Source: Bacillus_BA fengqiuensis
GTDB taxonomy: Bacteria; Bacillota; Bacilli; Bacillales; Bacillaceae_H
DNA: 64,000 bases
NCBI GenBank assembly: GCA_030813035.1
Contig: JAUSTV010000006.1
Strand: one strand, 5' to 3'
Positions 7,174 through 15,332 of the stretch are shown here, in pieces. The stretch's first letter is position 1. Every line of letters starts with the position of its first letter. Both the position numbers and the translations under genes were made by a program. The notes under the pieces were generated by a model. The model saw only the letters and a program-made list of their open reading frames with translations, did no database searches and was not told where the DNA came from.

Positions 7174-8820
7174 TTACCAGAGCTTGAACCCTTTTGAACC
7201 TGGAGGGGCGTTTTGAATCATGTCGGTAAATGGAATGGTATAGGCGATTAAAATAAGGGCGACAGTGATGCCAATCCATAGTTTCCAGTTTTCAAAGAAT
7301 AATGGTGTTTTTTCGCTGTTTTCATGTGCTTCCCCAACCGGGAATTCTGTTTGGCCTTTTGGTGCAAAGAAAGCAAGATTGGTAATGATGATTAAAATTA
7401 AAATGATACCAATGAATAAGATTGTTCCACCAATGGCTTGAGCGTATTGATATGGAATCCATTCAAGGGCCTGCGGTGCATCTCCGTAAGTCGAGAAAGA
7501 GGAACGGCGCGGCGCTCCAAGCAGTCCTGCGGCATGCATGGCACCCGACATGAATAACATACCTACAGCCCATACGATTGTTTGAACAATGGCAAGCCGG
7601 TTCATTTGCTTTGTAAACATGCGTCCCGTTAAATGAGGAATCAGCCAATAGGAAATCCCAAAGAATGTAAGGACGACCGCTGTCGCCAATGTTAAATGGA
7701 AGTGTCCAGTAACCCATATCGTGTTATGGACGACTTGGTTCAGCTGATGGCTTGCGTTAACAAGCCCGCCGGCACCCGCAGGAATGAACGATAGCATTCC
7801 GACGAACGGTGCGAAAAATCTAGCATCTCCCCATGGAAGTTTTTTGCACCATCCGAACAACCCTGTTGCCCCTTGTGAACGGCCGTAAAGTTCAAAAGAA
7901 GCGAAAAGGGAGAAAGCTGTCATTAAAGATGGGATGACAACCGCGAACGTTAAGACGACTTGAAGGAATTTCCATGAAGCGGGAATCCCCGGCTCTGTTA
8001 ATTGATGGTGGAATCCCACTGGGATCGAAAATAATAAAAAGAGAATAAAAGACATACGAGCGAGACTGTCTGAGAAAATTTTGCCGCCAATGACTTTTGG
8101 AATGATGACATACCAGGCCATGTAAGCAGGCAGTAACCAGAAATACACAAGAGGGTGGCCGAAATACCAGAATAAAGTACGCGAAACAAGAACGTTCACC
8201 GTATCGACCATTCCGAGGGACCAGGGAATGAGCTGGAATAATACTGTAGCGGCAACACCTAAAGTGGCGACTAACCATAAAATCATGTTGACGACAGACA
8301 TGAAACTGAGAAGAGGGCCGGCTTTTCCGGGATTTTCTTTTTTCCATCGTCTATAAGAAGCAAACATAGAAAAACCGCTGATCCAGCTTCCTACTACGAC
8401 AAGCGTCAAGCCAATATAAAAGGCGGCATGAGCTTGTAAGGGAGCATAAAATGTATAAAGGACAGACGCTTTGTTCAATAAAATCATTAATGCGGTAATC
8501 GCTGTACCAACCGTCATGAGCCAAAAGCCAATCCATCCGGTGCGGCGCGCGCCAGCTGAAAAGGTTCCGGACGTTTTACTCATGGCTGCAAATTGGAATC
8601 CGATAATAAAAAATGTTGTTAAGACCAACCCCAGTAAAACGCCATGAACCGTTAATACTTGATAATACGTAATGGGTGCCGGCAACTCAAATTTTCCTGA
8701 TCTCACTAATACTTGCAGCAGCCCCGCGAAACCGCCTAATGCAAGAGCGATAAAAGCCACATAAAGATGGGCCATCGCCAGTTTGGCATCCCGCTTATCC
8801 ACTATTTGCACACCAGTCAT
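7174..8820 (-). CDS. cbaA: ba3/bo3-type cytochrome c oxidase subunit I
   Basis: The haem-copper catalytic subunit, 548 aa, about 13 membrane helices. It reduces oxygen to water while pumping protons. Visible ligands: the low-spin haem His in VHGVLLGL (helix 2), the CuB His with the cross-linking Tyr in GHPLVYFWLLPAYM, the HH pair in GFHHQL, and the haem His pair in TGHFHL. The short N-terminus and sequence style place it in the B-type (ba3) group found in Geobacillus and other thermophilic bacilli, which has high oxygen affinity. Last gene of a three-gene reverse-strand operon, 2 nt after cbaB. Confidence 0.9.
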   Translation of the reverse strand: MTGVQIVDKRDAKLAMAHLYVAFIALALGGFAGLLQVLVRSGKFELPAPITYYQVLTVHGVLLGLVLTTFFIIGFQFAAMSKTSGTFSAGARRTGWIGFWLMTVGTAITALMILLNKASVLYTFYAPLQAHAAFYIGLTLVVVGSWISGFSMFASYRRWKKENPGKAGPLLSFMSVVNMILWLVATLGVAATVLFQLIPWSLGMVDTVNVLVSRTLFWYFGHPLVYFWLLPAYMAWYVIIPKVIGGKIFSDSLARMSFILFLLFSIPVGFHHQLTEPGIPASWKFLQVVLTFAVVIPSLMTAFSLFASFELYGRSQGATGLFGWCKKLPWGDARFFAPFVGMLSFIPAGAGGLVNASHQLNQVVHNTIWVTGHFHLTLATAVVLTFFGISYWLIPHLTGRMFTKQMNRLAIVQTIVWAVGMLFMSGAMHAAGLLGAPRRSSFSTYGDAPQALEWIPYQYAQAIGGTILFIGIILILIIITNLAFFAPKGQTEFPVGEAHENSEKTPLFFENWKLWIGITVALILIAYTIPFTDMIQNAPPGSKGFKLW

Positions 8821-8822
8821 GA

Positions 8823-9293
8823 TTACTCAACCACCTTTACACGTGCGGACATCATATGATGACCAATTCCGCAATATTCATTACATAGGACGACGAATTC
8901 GCCCGTTTGATCAAATGTTTGTTGAAATTCGCTCACATAGCCAGGTTCAATCATCATATTCGTGTTTGTTCCCGCTACTTCGAATCCGTGAATCACGTCT
9001 TTTGTTGCGACTTTAAAGGTCACTTCCGCTCCTTTGGGGACTTCAATTTGATTGGGCGTATAAGAAAAAGCAGATGCGACAATCACGACTTCATATTGGT
9101 TTTCCCCGATTTTTTTGACACCCGGGTTGTTAAACGGTGCTGTTTGATCGACTTTTTCCGGATCGATATGCGTTAAGGAACTTGGCGGCTCATGTCCCAT
9201 ATGTGAAGCGCTTACGCCGAGAATAGACAAAAAGATAATGAGAGTGGCAACACCGAAAGTGAGCCAAATTTTTTCGTACTTGTGTAAGTGCAT
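8823..9293 (-). CDS. cbaB: ba3-type cytochrome c oxidase subunit II (CuA)
   Basis: A 156-aa subunit with one N-terminal membrane helix and an extracellular cupredoxin domain. The CuA ligands are seen in IHGFEV (His) and CNEYCGIGHHMM (two Cys, Glu, His and Met). It takes electrons from cytochrome c and passes them to subunit I. It is much shorter than the aa3-type CtaC and lacks a fused cytochrome c domain, as usual for ba3 enzymes. It lies between the small subunit gene and cbaA. Confidence 0.9.
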   Translation of the reverse strand: MHLHKYEKIWLTFGVATLIIFLSILGVSASHMGHEPPSSLTHIDPEKVDQTAPFNNPGVKKIGENQYEVVIVASAFSYTPNQIEVPKGAEVTFKVATKDVIHGFEVAGTNTNMMIEPGYVSEFQQTFDQTGEFVVLCNEYCGIGHHMMSARVKVVE

Positions 9294-9315
9294 AGCATGG
9301 TTCTCCTTTCCGGGC

Positions 9316-9462
9316 TTATGAACGGATTAAAAAGACAGAATAAACGATGATCCATGTAGCGATGAGGAAAAATCCGAGAAGAAAAACAGAAGCAAGCGTT
9401 CCTTTCAAAGATGTTTTCGATTCGACCTTTGTTTTTTTTGTTTGGATAGTCGGTTGTGCCAT
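9316..9462 (-). CDS. Oxidase small subunit (subunit IIa-like), 48 aa
   Basis: A single-helix membrane protein with a basic N-terminus (MAQPTIQTKKTKVESK) and a hydrophobic segment at about residues 21-45. In ba3 oxidases a separate small peptide (subunit IIa) supplies the first helix missing from subunit II. Size, topology and position directly before cbaB fit that role. ATG at 9462 is preceded by AAAGGAG. Confidence 0.75.
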   Translation of the reverse strand: MAQPTIQTKKTKVESKTSLKGTLASVFLLGFFLIATWIIVYSVFLIRS

Positions 9463-9551
9463 AATCCCGCTCCTTTCCACTTAAGGAATATAAAGATGTT
9501 TTTCGCATCTGTTACTTAAGCAATATATTAAAGTGATTAATAAGCCTCATC

Positions 9552-9567
9552 AGTGATTTTTGTCACA
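9552..9567 (-). promoter_or_regulatory. FNR-like binding site upstream of the oxidase operon
   Basis: On the reverse strand the sequence reads TGTGA-CAAAAA-TCACT, one base from the Bacillus FNR consensus TGTGA-N6-TCACA. A TATATT -10 candidate at 9522-9527 would put the site about 41-45 bp upstream of the start, the usual place for activation. Oxygen-limited induction of a high-affinity oxidase would make sense. Inferred from sequence only. Confidence 0.5.
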
Positions 9568-9797
9568 GAAAATAATGGGAAATATGAAGTTTTTGTGAAG
9601 CGATACACTTATTTGTGTATAATAAAAAAGGCAATTGATAATAAGATAGAGTTAGACGCGAAAAAAGCTAATTTTGGAATGAGAAAGAGTAAAAATCGAA
9701 TATTTTGATTTTTTTTAAGGTGAATGTTCGGGTTAATCGTAATTTTCTCTTTTCATTCTCCCTTTTTCCTGCTATAATTCAATTAACTTAATAAACG

Positions 9798-9868
9798 CAC
9801 TCATATAATTGCGGGAATATGGCCCGAGAGTTTCTACCGAACTGCCGTAAACGGTTCGACTATGAGTG
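9798..9868 (+). ncRNA. Guanine-class purine riboswitch aptamer
   Basis: P1 is CACTCAT with ATGAGTG. Between them are the conserved core pieces ATATAATTG..GG.ATATGG, GTTTCTACC and the loop of the third stem, as in the B. subtilis xpt leader. The specificity base in GACTATGAG is C, which reads guanine or hypoxanthine rather than adenine. A TATAAT -10 box is at 9773-9778. It precedes xpt-pbuX. Confidence 0.95.
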
Positions 9869-9932
9869 AGCGGTGAAGAATCGTGAAGACTCTTTTTGTC
9901 TTTTTCGTTCTTTTCTTTGTGTTTATCGAATA

Positions 9933-9988
9933 AGCCCAAAGACATTGCTCCACTCATATCGGGTGCAGTAATGTTTTTGGGCTTTTTT
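9933..9988 (+). terminator. Riboswitch-controlled terminator of xpt-pbuX
   Basis: AGCCCAAAGACATT.. pairs over about 22 bp with ..AATGTTTTTGGGCT, then TTTTTT. The upper part of its 5' arm (CACTCATA, 9951-9958) is complementary to the 3' strand of aptamer P1 (TATGAGTG, 9861-9868). Without guanine that pairing can form and break the terminator. Confidence 0.85.
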
Positions 9989-10129
9989 GGCTATTAAGAA
10001 AACAGAAAATTCTTTTCTTGATTGTATAAGAACCGGAAGGCCGTTTCTGTAGATTTAGTGCTGGATGATTTCTTTGTAACAGGGCCAATCAAGCTGAAAT
10101 AGAGAATGAAAGATGTGGGGGAATTTAAA

Positions 10130-10723
10130 ATGAAACAGCTAGAAGAAAAAATCTTAGCTGAGGGAATCGTATTATCGAATACGGTCTTGAAGGTGGATTC
10201 ATTCATTAACCACCAAATGGATCCGATACTGATGAAAGAAATGGGAAAAGAGTTTGCGAGACGTTTTCGCAATAAAAAGATTACAAAAATCTTGACCATT
10301 GAGTCTTCAGGGATTGCTCCGGCTATTATGACAGCTTTAGAATTGGAAGCTCCCATGATTTTTGCCCGTAAACGTAAATCATTAACGTTAAAAGAAGGGT
10401 TAATTACGGCGAAAGTATATTCATTCACGAAGAAAGAGGAAAATGATATTACGGTTGCGGCGAAATTCTTTTCGCCAGACGACGAGATTTTAATCATTGA
10501 CGACTTTTTGGCGAACGGCCAGGCCGCATTAGGATTAATGGAAATCGTGAAGCAGGCGGGTGCGACTGTAGCTGGAATTGGGATCGTGATCGAAAAATCA
10601 TTCCAAGACGGCCGCCAGCGATTAGATGATCTAGGGGTTCAAGTAGAATCACTTGCACGTATCGCGTCATTGGAAAACGGAAAAGTGGAGTTTGTCAAAG
10701 AAACAGTAGTGGGAGGAGTGTAA
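10130..10723 (+). CDS. xpt: Xanthine phosphoribosyltransferase
   Basis: Salvage enzyme converting xanthine and PRPP to XMP in the cytoplasm, 197 aa. The PRPP loop motif VLIIDDFLANGQAA is seen as EILIIDDFLANGQAA at about residue 120. VFARKxKSLTL and the GIxIEKSFQxGR segment match the Xpt family. ATG 10130 follows GGGGG by 8 nt. Transcription passes through the guanine riboswitch, so high guanine shuts it off. The end carries the ribosome binding site of pbuX, 2 nt downstream. Confidence 0.96.
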   Translation: MKQLEEKILAEGIVLSNTVLKVDSFINHQMDPILMKEMGKEFARRFRNKKITKILTIESSGIAPAIMTALELEAPMIFARKRKSLTLKEGLITAKVYSFTKKEENDITVAAKFFSPDDEILIIDDFLANGQAALGLMEIVKQAGATVAGIGIVIEKSFQDGRQRLDDLGVQVESLARIASLENGKVEFVKETVVGGV

Positions 10724-10725
10724 CC

Positions 10726-12033
10726 ATGAACAAAGGAAAAGTGTTTTCATTAGGATTCCAACACGTTTTAGCGATGTACGGCGGTGCCATTATCGTGCCG
10801 CTAATTGTCGGGGGAGCGCTAGGATTAACGTCAGAACAACTTACTTATTTAGTGGCAATTGATTTACTGATGTGCGGCGTGGCTACATTATTACAAGTGG
10901 CAAAAAATCGCTTCTTTGGAATTGGTTTGCCTGTCGTATTGGGCTGTACGTTTACAGCGGTAGGACCTATGATTGCCATCGGTTCGTCCTACGGTGTTTC
11001 AGCTATATACGGAGCTATTATTGCATCGGGTGTGATTGTCGTTTTAATAGCGAAGTATTTTGGTAAACTGGTAAAATTCTTTCCTCCTGTAGTAACAGGT
11101 TCGGTTGTAACAGTCATCGGAATTACGCTGATTCCAGTAGCGATGAATGATATGGCCGGCGGTCAAGGCAGCAAGGATTTCGGTAATCTTAGCAATATTG
11201 CGCTGGCGTTTGGCGTGTTAGCATTTATTCTTTTATTGTATCGTTTTTTCAATGGTTTCATCCGTTCAGTGGCCATTTTATTAGGCTTAGTGGCAGGGAC
11301 GATTGTGGCCGGCTTCATGGGCAAAGTGGATCTGTCCGCGGTGAGTGAAGCATCATGGTTTCACATGCCAGAAATGTTTTACTTTGGAGTACCGACTTTT
11401 AATGCAACAGCGATTTTAACGATGCTACTTGTATCAATTGTAAGCTTAGTCGAATCAACGGGCGTTTATTTTGCACTTGGTGATATTTGTGAACGGAAAT
11501 TAACCGAAAAAGATTTGCAGAATGGGTATCGCGCAGAGGGATTGGCCATTATTTTAGGCGGGTTGTTTAATGCGTTTCCATATACAACCTATTCACAAAA
11601 CGTAGGTCTTGTTCAGTTATCGGGAATCAGAACGCGCAATGTCATTGTAGTAGCAGGAAGTTTGTTAGTGCTTCTTGGATTCGCTCCTAAACTTGCTGCG
11701 ATCACGACGATCATCCCAAGTCCTGTACTGGGCGGTGCCATGGTTGCCATGTTCGGAATGGTTGTGGCTTCCGGCATTAAAATGTTAAGCAAAGTAGACT
11801 TTACTTCACAAGAAAACTTATTGATCATTGCCTGCTCAGTCGGTATGGGTTTAGGCGTAACGGTTGTACCTGAAGCATTCGCTCAATTCCCTCCAACTCT
11901 TCAAATTTTAACGGGCAGTGGGATTGTAGCAGGAAGCATGACAGCGATTGTGTTGAATATGGTCTTTAATGTACTGAAGAAGAAAGAAGCCGTCACAAAT
12001 GTGACGAAGCTTGCTGATCATAAAGTATCTTGA
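10726..12033 (+). CDS. pbuX: Xanthine permease
   Basis: A nucleobase-ascorbate (NCS2) family symporter, 435 aa, about 12-14 membrane helices. It imports xanthine for Xpt. The family motif QNVGLVQLSGIRTRNV is present near residue 285, with the conserved Glu in LVESTG. It is translationally close to xpt (ATG 2 nt after the stop) and shares the guanine riboswitch. A terminator follows at 12038. Confidence 0.95.
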   Translation: MNKGKVFSLGFQHVLAMYGGAIIVPLIVGGALGLTSEQLTYLVAIDLLMCGVATLLQVAKNRFFGIGLPVVLGCTFTAVGPMIAIGSSYGVSAIYGAIIASGVIVVLIAKYFGKLVKFFPPVVTGSVVTVIGITLIPVAMNDMAGGQGSKDFGNLSNIALAFGVLAFILLLYRFFNGFIRSVAILLGLVAGTIVAGFMGKVDLSAVSEASWFHMPEMFYFGVPTFNATAILTMLLVSIVSLVESTGVYFALGDICERKLTEKDLQNGYRAEGLAIILGGLFNAFPYTTYSQNVGLVQLSGIRTRNVIVVAGSLLVLLGFAPKLAAITTIIPSPVLGGAMVAMFGMVVASGIKMLSKVDFTSQENLLIIACSVGMGLGVTVVPEAFAQFPPTLQILTGSGIVAGSMTAIVLNMVFNVLKKKEAVTNVTKLADHKVS

Positions 12034-12037
12034 TTAT

Positions 12038-12075
12038 AAAGAGCATCTATCCTTGTGGATTGGATGCTCTTTTTT
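12038..12075 (+). terminator. Terminator after pbuX
   Basis: AAAGAGCATC pairs with GATGCTCTTT, followed by a T-run. Confidence 0.85.
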
Positions 12076-12193
12076 GTATGAAATAGCTGTGTTTGACCTT
12101 GATTCCTTAGGAGCCGTCAATGCGGGATAAATTTTCAAAGAACGCCCACACTAAATACATAATGGACGAAGTGGAAATGGAGTGGAATGAAAC

Positions 12194-12736
12194 ATGACAA
12201 CAATGATGATGCAGACAACGACATTTCAAGCAAAAAACGGCAAGATGGTGACCATTCGCCCTGCGGAAGAACGAGATGCAGAGCAAATTACTACAGCCGT
12301 TCAAGAAATCATTGAGGCCGGTCAGTATATTCAAAAGGAACAGCCAAACACAGTGGAGGAAGAAAAGAAATTCATCTGGTGCGTGGAAAAGAAAGAAAAT
12401 ATGTACGTTGTAGCGGAAGTCGATAATGAAGTGGTGGGCATTGCCCGCGTACTGCGCGGTGATTTACAAATGAAACACCATACGGGATTGTTCCGCACAT
12501 GGCTGATTGCTAAAGCTCAAGGAATGGGAATTGGAAAAAAGCTGATGGAATACACGCTGGAATGGTGCCGCGAACAACGATTGCATAAGCTGTGCTTAAC
12601 GGTATTTGCCTCCAATCCCGTTGCATATGAACTTTATAAAAAAGCGGGTTTTCATGAGGAAGGGATTATGAAGGAGCAAGCTTATTTAAACGGCGAGTAC
12701 GTGGATGAAATTTGTATGGCTATTTTCTTTGATTGA
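12194..12736 (+). CDS. GNAT-family N-acetyltransferase
   Basis: A 180-aa GCN5-related acetyltransferase. The acetyl-CoA loop is seen as QGMGIGKKLM at about residue 113, and the C-terminal ASNPVAYELYKKAGF motif is typical. The acceptor cannot be told from sequence; it may be a ribosomal-protein or small amine acetyltransferase. The ribosome binding site is weak (GGAGTGG). Monocistronic between two terminators. Confidence 0.85.
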   Translation: MTTMMMQTTTFQAKNGKMVTIRPAEERDAEQITTAVQEIIEAGQYIQKEQPNTVEEEKKFIWCVEKKENMYVVAEVDNEVVGIARVLRGDLQMKHHTGLFRTWLIAKAQGMGIGKKLMEYTLEWCREQRLHKLCLTVFASNPVAYELYKKAGFHEEGIMKEQAYLNGEYVDEICMAIFFD

Positions 12737-12776
12737 GAAGGTTTTTTAGGTTTTATAGCAGAGTTTTAGCTGAACG

Positions 12777-12824
12777 GACCGTCTGAAAATTCTTTACATT
12801 AATTGATTTTCATGACGGTCTGTT
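12777..12824. terminator. Hairpin terminator between converging genes
   Basis: GACCGTC-TGAAAAT pairs with ATTTTCA-TGACGGTC, then TGTTT. It belongs to the dispersed hairpin family also seen at 26216, 40809 and 55666. Confidence 0.7.
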
Positions 12825-12829
12825 TATCT

Positions 12830-12982
12830 TTATTTCTTGTCGTCAATCATCACCGGCATTTCCACGTCGTCGCCCGTATTATCTTTAAAATGCACAGGTT
12901 CTTGTGATGGATTTTTTCCGGGATACGCTGACTTATGTTCTTCAGAGAGTTTGGCTACTTTTGAACGGTCTTCATTTACCAT
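12830..12982 (-). CDS. Small acidic hypothetical protein, 50 aa
   Basis: ATG at 12982 is preceded by GGAGGGAG on the reverse strand. The hydrophilic product (MVNEDRSKVAKLSEEHKSAY, then PGKNPSQEPVHFKDNTGDD) has no membrane segment or Cys. Such small, Pro/Asp-rich proteins are common in Bacillaceae and often tied to the spore. The family is not assigned. Confidence 0.65.
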   Translation of the reverse strand: MVNEDRSKVAKLSEEHKSAYPGKNPSQEPVHFKDNTGDDVEMPVMIDDKK

Positions 12983-13098
12983 TATACTCCCTCCTTACAA
13001 ATGCTTAATATGTTCAAATCAGAAAAAAACATACAATTTTCGAAAAGAAATATGTCCATTTGGAAGATATTGTTTGTGGAGTGAACAGCAATTTGCGT

Positions 13099-13172
13099 TA
13101 TAATAAAGAGGCACAACAAATTACTCCTTCAAGACGTAGGCTTTCCCGATTCAAACGGGGAAGCTTTTTTTA
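13099..13172 (+). ncRNA. Candidate short leader transcript ending in a terminator
   Basis: A TATAAT at 13099-13104 and a strong hairpin (GGCTTTCCC/GGGGAAGCT then seven Ts) at 13138-13172 lie before bcsA, separated by a C-rich unpaired stretch (TTACTCCTTC). The output would be a 60-65 nt RNA, or an attenuator for bcsA. The -35 box is poor. Inference only. Confidence 0.35.
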
Positions 13173-13232
13173 TGCATAAATTTCCTGTCCCTTACAAATT
13201 TTATAGGTAACGTCATAATCGAGGTGAGGGCA

Positions 13233-14321
13233 TTGCCTAAAATTGTATCGGTTGGAACAGCTATTCCTCCTTTTGAGTTGAAGCAACAAGAAACGCTTGA
13301 ATTTGCCCGCCGTCTATTTTCTGAAAAATTTAAAGACATCGAACGGCTTTTGACGGTGTTTTCCAACGGACAAATTGAAACACGGCATTTTGCCAAAGAC
13401 TTATCTTGGTTTCAGAAGGAACATACCTTTGAAGAAAAAAACAACGCGTTCATTGAAGCGGCGATTGAGCTAGGGGTAAAAGCCGTCGGTCACTGCCTGC
13501 AGTCTGACATTTATTTAAAAGAGCCGATTGCACATCAAGATATTGACGCTATCTTCTATATTTCGACTACAGGACTTGCTACTCCAAGCATTGAAGCGCG
13601 AATTATGAACCGGCTGCCTTTTTCCCCGCATACAAAACGTATTCCCATCTGGGGGTTGGGATGTGCGGGAGGAGCTTCTGGGCTGGCCCGTGCATACGAA
13701 TATTGTCTGGCGTTTCCCAATGCCAAAGTTCTGGTTCTATGTGTGGAGCTTTGCAGTTTGACGTTTCAGCCTAACGATTACTCCAAAAGCAATTTGATCG
13801 GGACGTCATTATTTGCGGATGGAGTGGCGTGTGTCCTATTGGCAGGGGATAAAGTGAATGTTCACCGCTTTTCCAAGCATCCGGTGCATCCCGCTATTCT
13901 TGATACCCAATCTACCCTTATGCCCCATTCAGAAGATGTGATGGGATGGGATATAAAAAATGACGGGCTTTATGTCATCTTTTCAAGGGACATTCCTTCC
14001 ATTGTTCAAAGCTGGTATGGGGGACAAGTCAATCCTTTTTTAGAACAGCATGGTCTCACGACAAAAGATATCCGGCATTTTATCGCGCATCCTGGAGGGA
14101 AAAAAGTGCTTGAAGCTTATGCAGAAGCATTGGACCTTCCTCCTGCGATGATTGAGCTGCCGTTTCATGTATTAAAACAGCATGGAAATATGTCCTCGGT
14201 AACCGTCCTCTATGTTCTGCATGAATTTATGCAAAAAAGAGCGGCTACAGGCGAATATGGACTCATTACAGCGTTAGGTCCCGGCTTCAGTTCTGAGCTG
14301 CTTCTAGTGGAGTGGAGGTGA
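13233..14321 (+). CDS. bcsA: Type III polyketide synthase (alkylpyrone synthase)
   Basis: A chalcone-synthase-like enzyme, 362 aa (BpsA in B. subtilis). It extends long fatty acyl-CoA with malonyl-CoA to alkylpyrones, which are membrane polyketides. The catalytic Cys is in GLGCAGGASG, His in AHPGGKK and Asn in HGNMSS. The TTG at 13233 is preceded by GAGGTGAGG; the GTG at 13224 lies inside that site. ypbQ follows 4 nt downstream and encodes the partner methyltransferase. Confidence 0.93.
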   Translation: MPKIVSVGTAIPPFELKQQETLEFARRLFSEKFKDIERLLTVFSNGQIETRHFAKDLSWFQKEHTFEEKNNAFIEAAIELGVKAVGHCLQSDIYLKEPIAHQDIDAIFYISTTGLATPSIEARIMNRLPFSPHTKRIPIWGLGCAGGASGLARAYEYCLAFPNAKVLVLCVELCSLTFQPNDYSKSNLIGTSLFADGVACVLLAGDKVNVHRFSKHPVHPAILDTQSTLMPHSEDVMGWDIKNDGLYVIFSRDIPSIVQSWYGGQVNPFLEQHGLTTKDIRHFIAHPGGKKVLEAYAEALDLPPAMIELPFHVLKQHGNMSSVTVLYVLHEFMQKRAATGEYGLITALGPGFSSELLLVEWR

Positions 14322-14325
14322 GAAA

Positions 14326-14895
14326 ATGTTGTTTTACATAATGCTCACATTCATTATCATTCAGCGTCTGCTTGAACTGGCTGTCGCCAAACGAAATGAG
14401 AAATGGATGCGTGAACAAGGAGCAGTGGAAATCGGACAGTCGCATTATAAGTGGATCGTCCTTGTTCATCTCCTGTTTTTTATCTCCCTTATAACCGAAG
14501 TATCATGGATGGAAAAGCGGCTATCTTCTTTCTGGGTTTTGCTGGCAATCATATTTGTGCTCACACAGTTGGGCCGTGTTTGGGTCATATCATCATTAGG
14601 AAGGTTTTGGAATACAAAAATTCTTGTGCTTCCGGAAGCTGATGTGGTAGTAAAAGGGCCTTATAAGTTTTTAAAACATCCGAATTATGTGATTGTTGCA
14701 CTGGAGTTTTTGATCGTTCCGCTATTATTTGAAGCATATGCCACAATGGCTTTGTTCAGCCTGCTGAATATTCTTGTTTTATCTGTCCGTATCCCCATTG
14801 AAGAAAAAGCGTTGTCTGCTTTTACGAACTATTACAAGGCGACTGAATGTCACTCTCGTTTTTTGCCGATAAAAAATGATAAAAATTCTCATTGA
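14326..14895 (+). CDS. ypbQ: Isoprenylcysteine carboxyl methyltransferase-like protein
   Basis: A membrane methyltransferase of the ICMT family, 189 aa with about four helices. The C-terminal SAM-binding motif is seen as GPYKFLKHPNYV (about 110-121). In B. subtilis the homologue BpsB methylates the hydroxyl of alkylpyrones made by BcsA. The gene starts 4 nt after bcsA with GGAGGTGAG as ribosome binding site, so both form one operon. Confidence 0.9.
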   Translation: MLFYIMLTFIIIQRLLELAVAKRNEKWMREQGAVEIGQSHYKWIVLVHLLFFISLITEVSWMEKRLSSFWVLLAIIFVLTQLGRVWVISSLGRFWNTKILVLPEADVVVKGPYKFLKHPNYVIVALEFLIVPLLFEAYATMALFSLLNILVLSVRIPIEEKALSAFTNYYKATECHSRFLPIKNDKNSH

Positions 14896-14944
14896 AAATG
14901 ATTATCTTTCGTGATAAGATGTAATTACTTGATAAAGATTATCA
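14892..14944 (+). promoter_or_regulatory. Promoter with two Fur boxes
   Basis: TTGAAA (14892-14897), 17 nt, TAAGAT (14915-14920) forms a sigma-A promoter. Box 1, 14893-14907, reads TGAAAAT-G-ATTATCT; box 2, 14930-14944, reads TGATAAA-G-ATTATCA. Both are close to the Fur 7-1-7 consensus TGATAAT-N-ATTATCA. One overlaps the promoter, the other lies just past the start, so iron-replete Fur should block it. Confidence 0.75.
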
Positions 14945-14974
14945 CTTTCACAAATAATTAACGGGGTGAAAAAA

Positions 14975-15067
14975 ATGGTAAGCTTATTCGTGATCGGAAC
15001 AGTGGCGGTTTATGCAGCCGTGGGAAAATATGTATTAAAAGGTTTACATAGCGCACAAAAGGCATAA
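14975..15067 (+). CDS. Fur-controlled 30-aa membrane peptide
   Basis: A strong ribosome binding site (GGGGTG, 6 nt spacing) precedes a 30-codon frame: MVSLFVIGTVAVYAAVGKYV, then LKGLHSAQKA. It has one hydrophobic segment and a basic tail. The promoter carries two Fur boxes, so it should be made in iron starvation. In B. subtilis the small Fur-regulated basic proteins (Fbp), one of which is about 29 aa, work with the iron-sparing sRNA FsrA. This may be an FbpC-like protein, but I cannot confirm homology. Confidence 0.65.
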   Translation: MVSLFVIGTVAVYAAVGKYVLKGLHSAQKA

Positions 15068-15086
15068 GTAAATAGAGTTCGTGCAG

Positions 15087-15122
15087 AAAAGGAGGTGCTC
15101 ACTAGACGGCACTTCCTTTTTT
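15087..15122 (+). terminator. Terminator after the 30-aa gene
   Basis: AAAAGGAGGTGC pairs with GCACTTCCTTTT, followed by TT. Confidence 0.8.
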
Positions 15123-15332
15123 ATGTTATAAGGAAAAAATAAAACAATTCAAACATTTATCGTATGAAAGAGGGGCAAAATCAAGTAAAATGTATGCATA
15201 AGCTTTAAACGCTTTTGCGCCTTTTCGGCCGCCTAGGCGGGAGTCATACACGGTTAAAAAGATAACAAACTATAATGACGCCAAAAGTTAAATTCGACTG
15301 CTATAAATTAGGAACAAAAAGGGGTATAAATC

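Noticed and set aside
9772..9957. Reverse-strand frame of 61 codons upstream of xpt
   Set aside because: It is antisense to the guanine riboswitch and terminator, whose structure explains the sequence.
9994..10497. Long reverse-strand frame opposite xpt
   Set aside because: Antisense shadow of a well-supported gene; no ribosome binding site.
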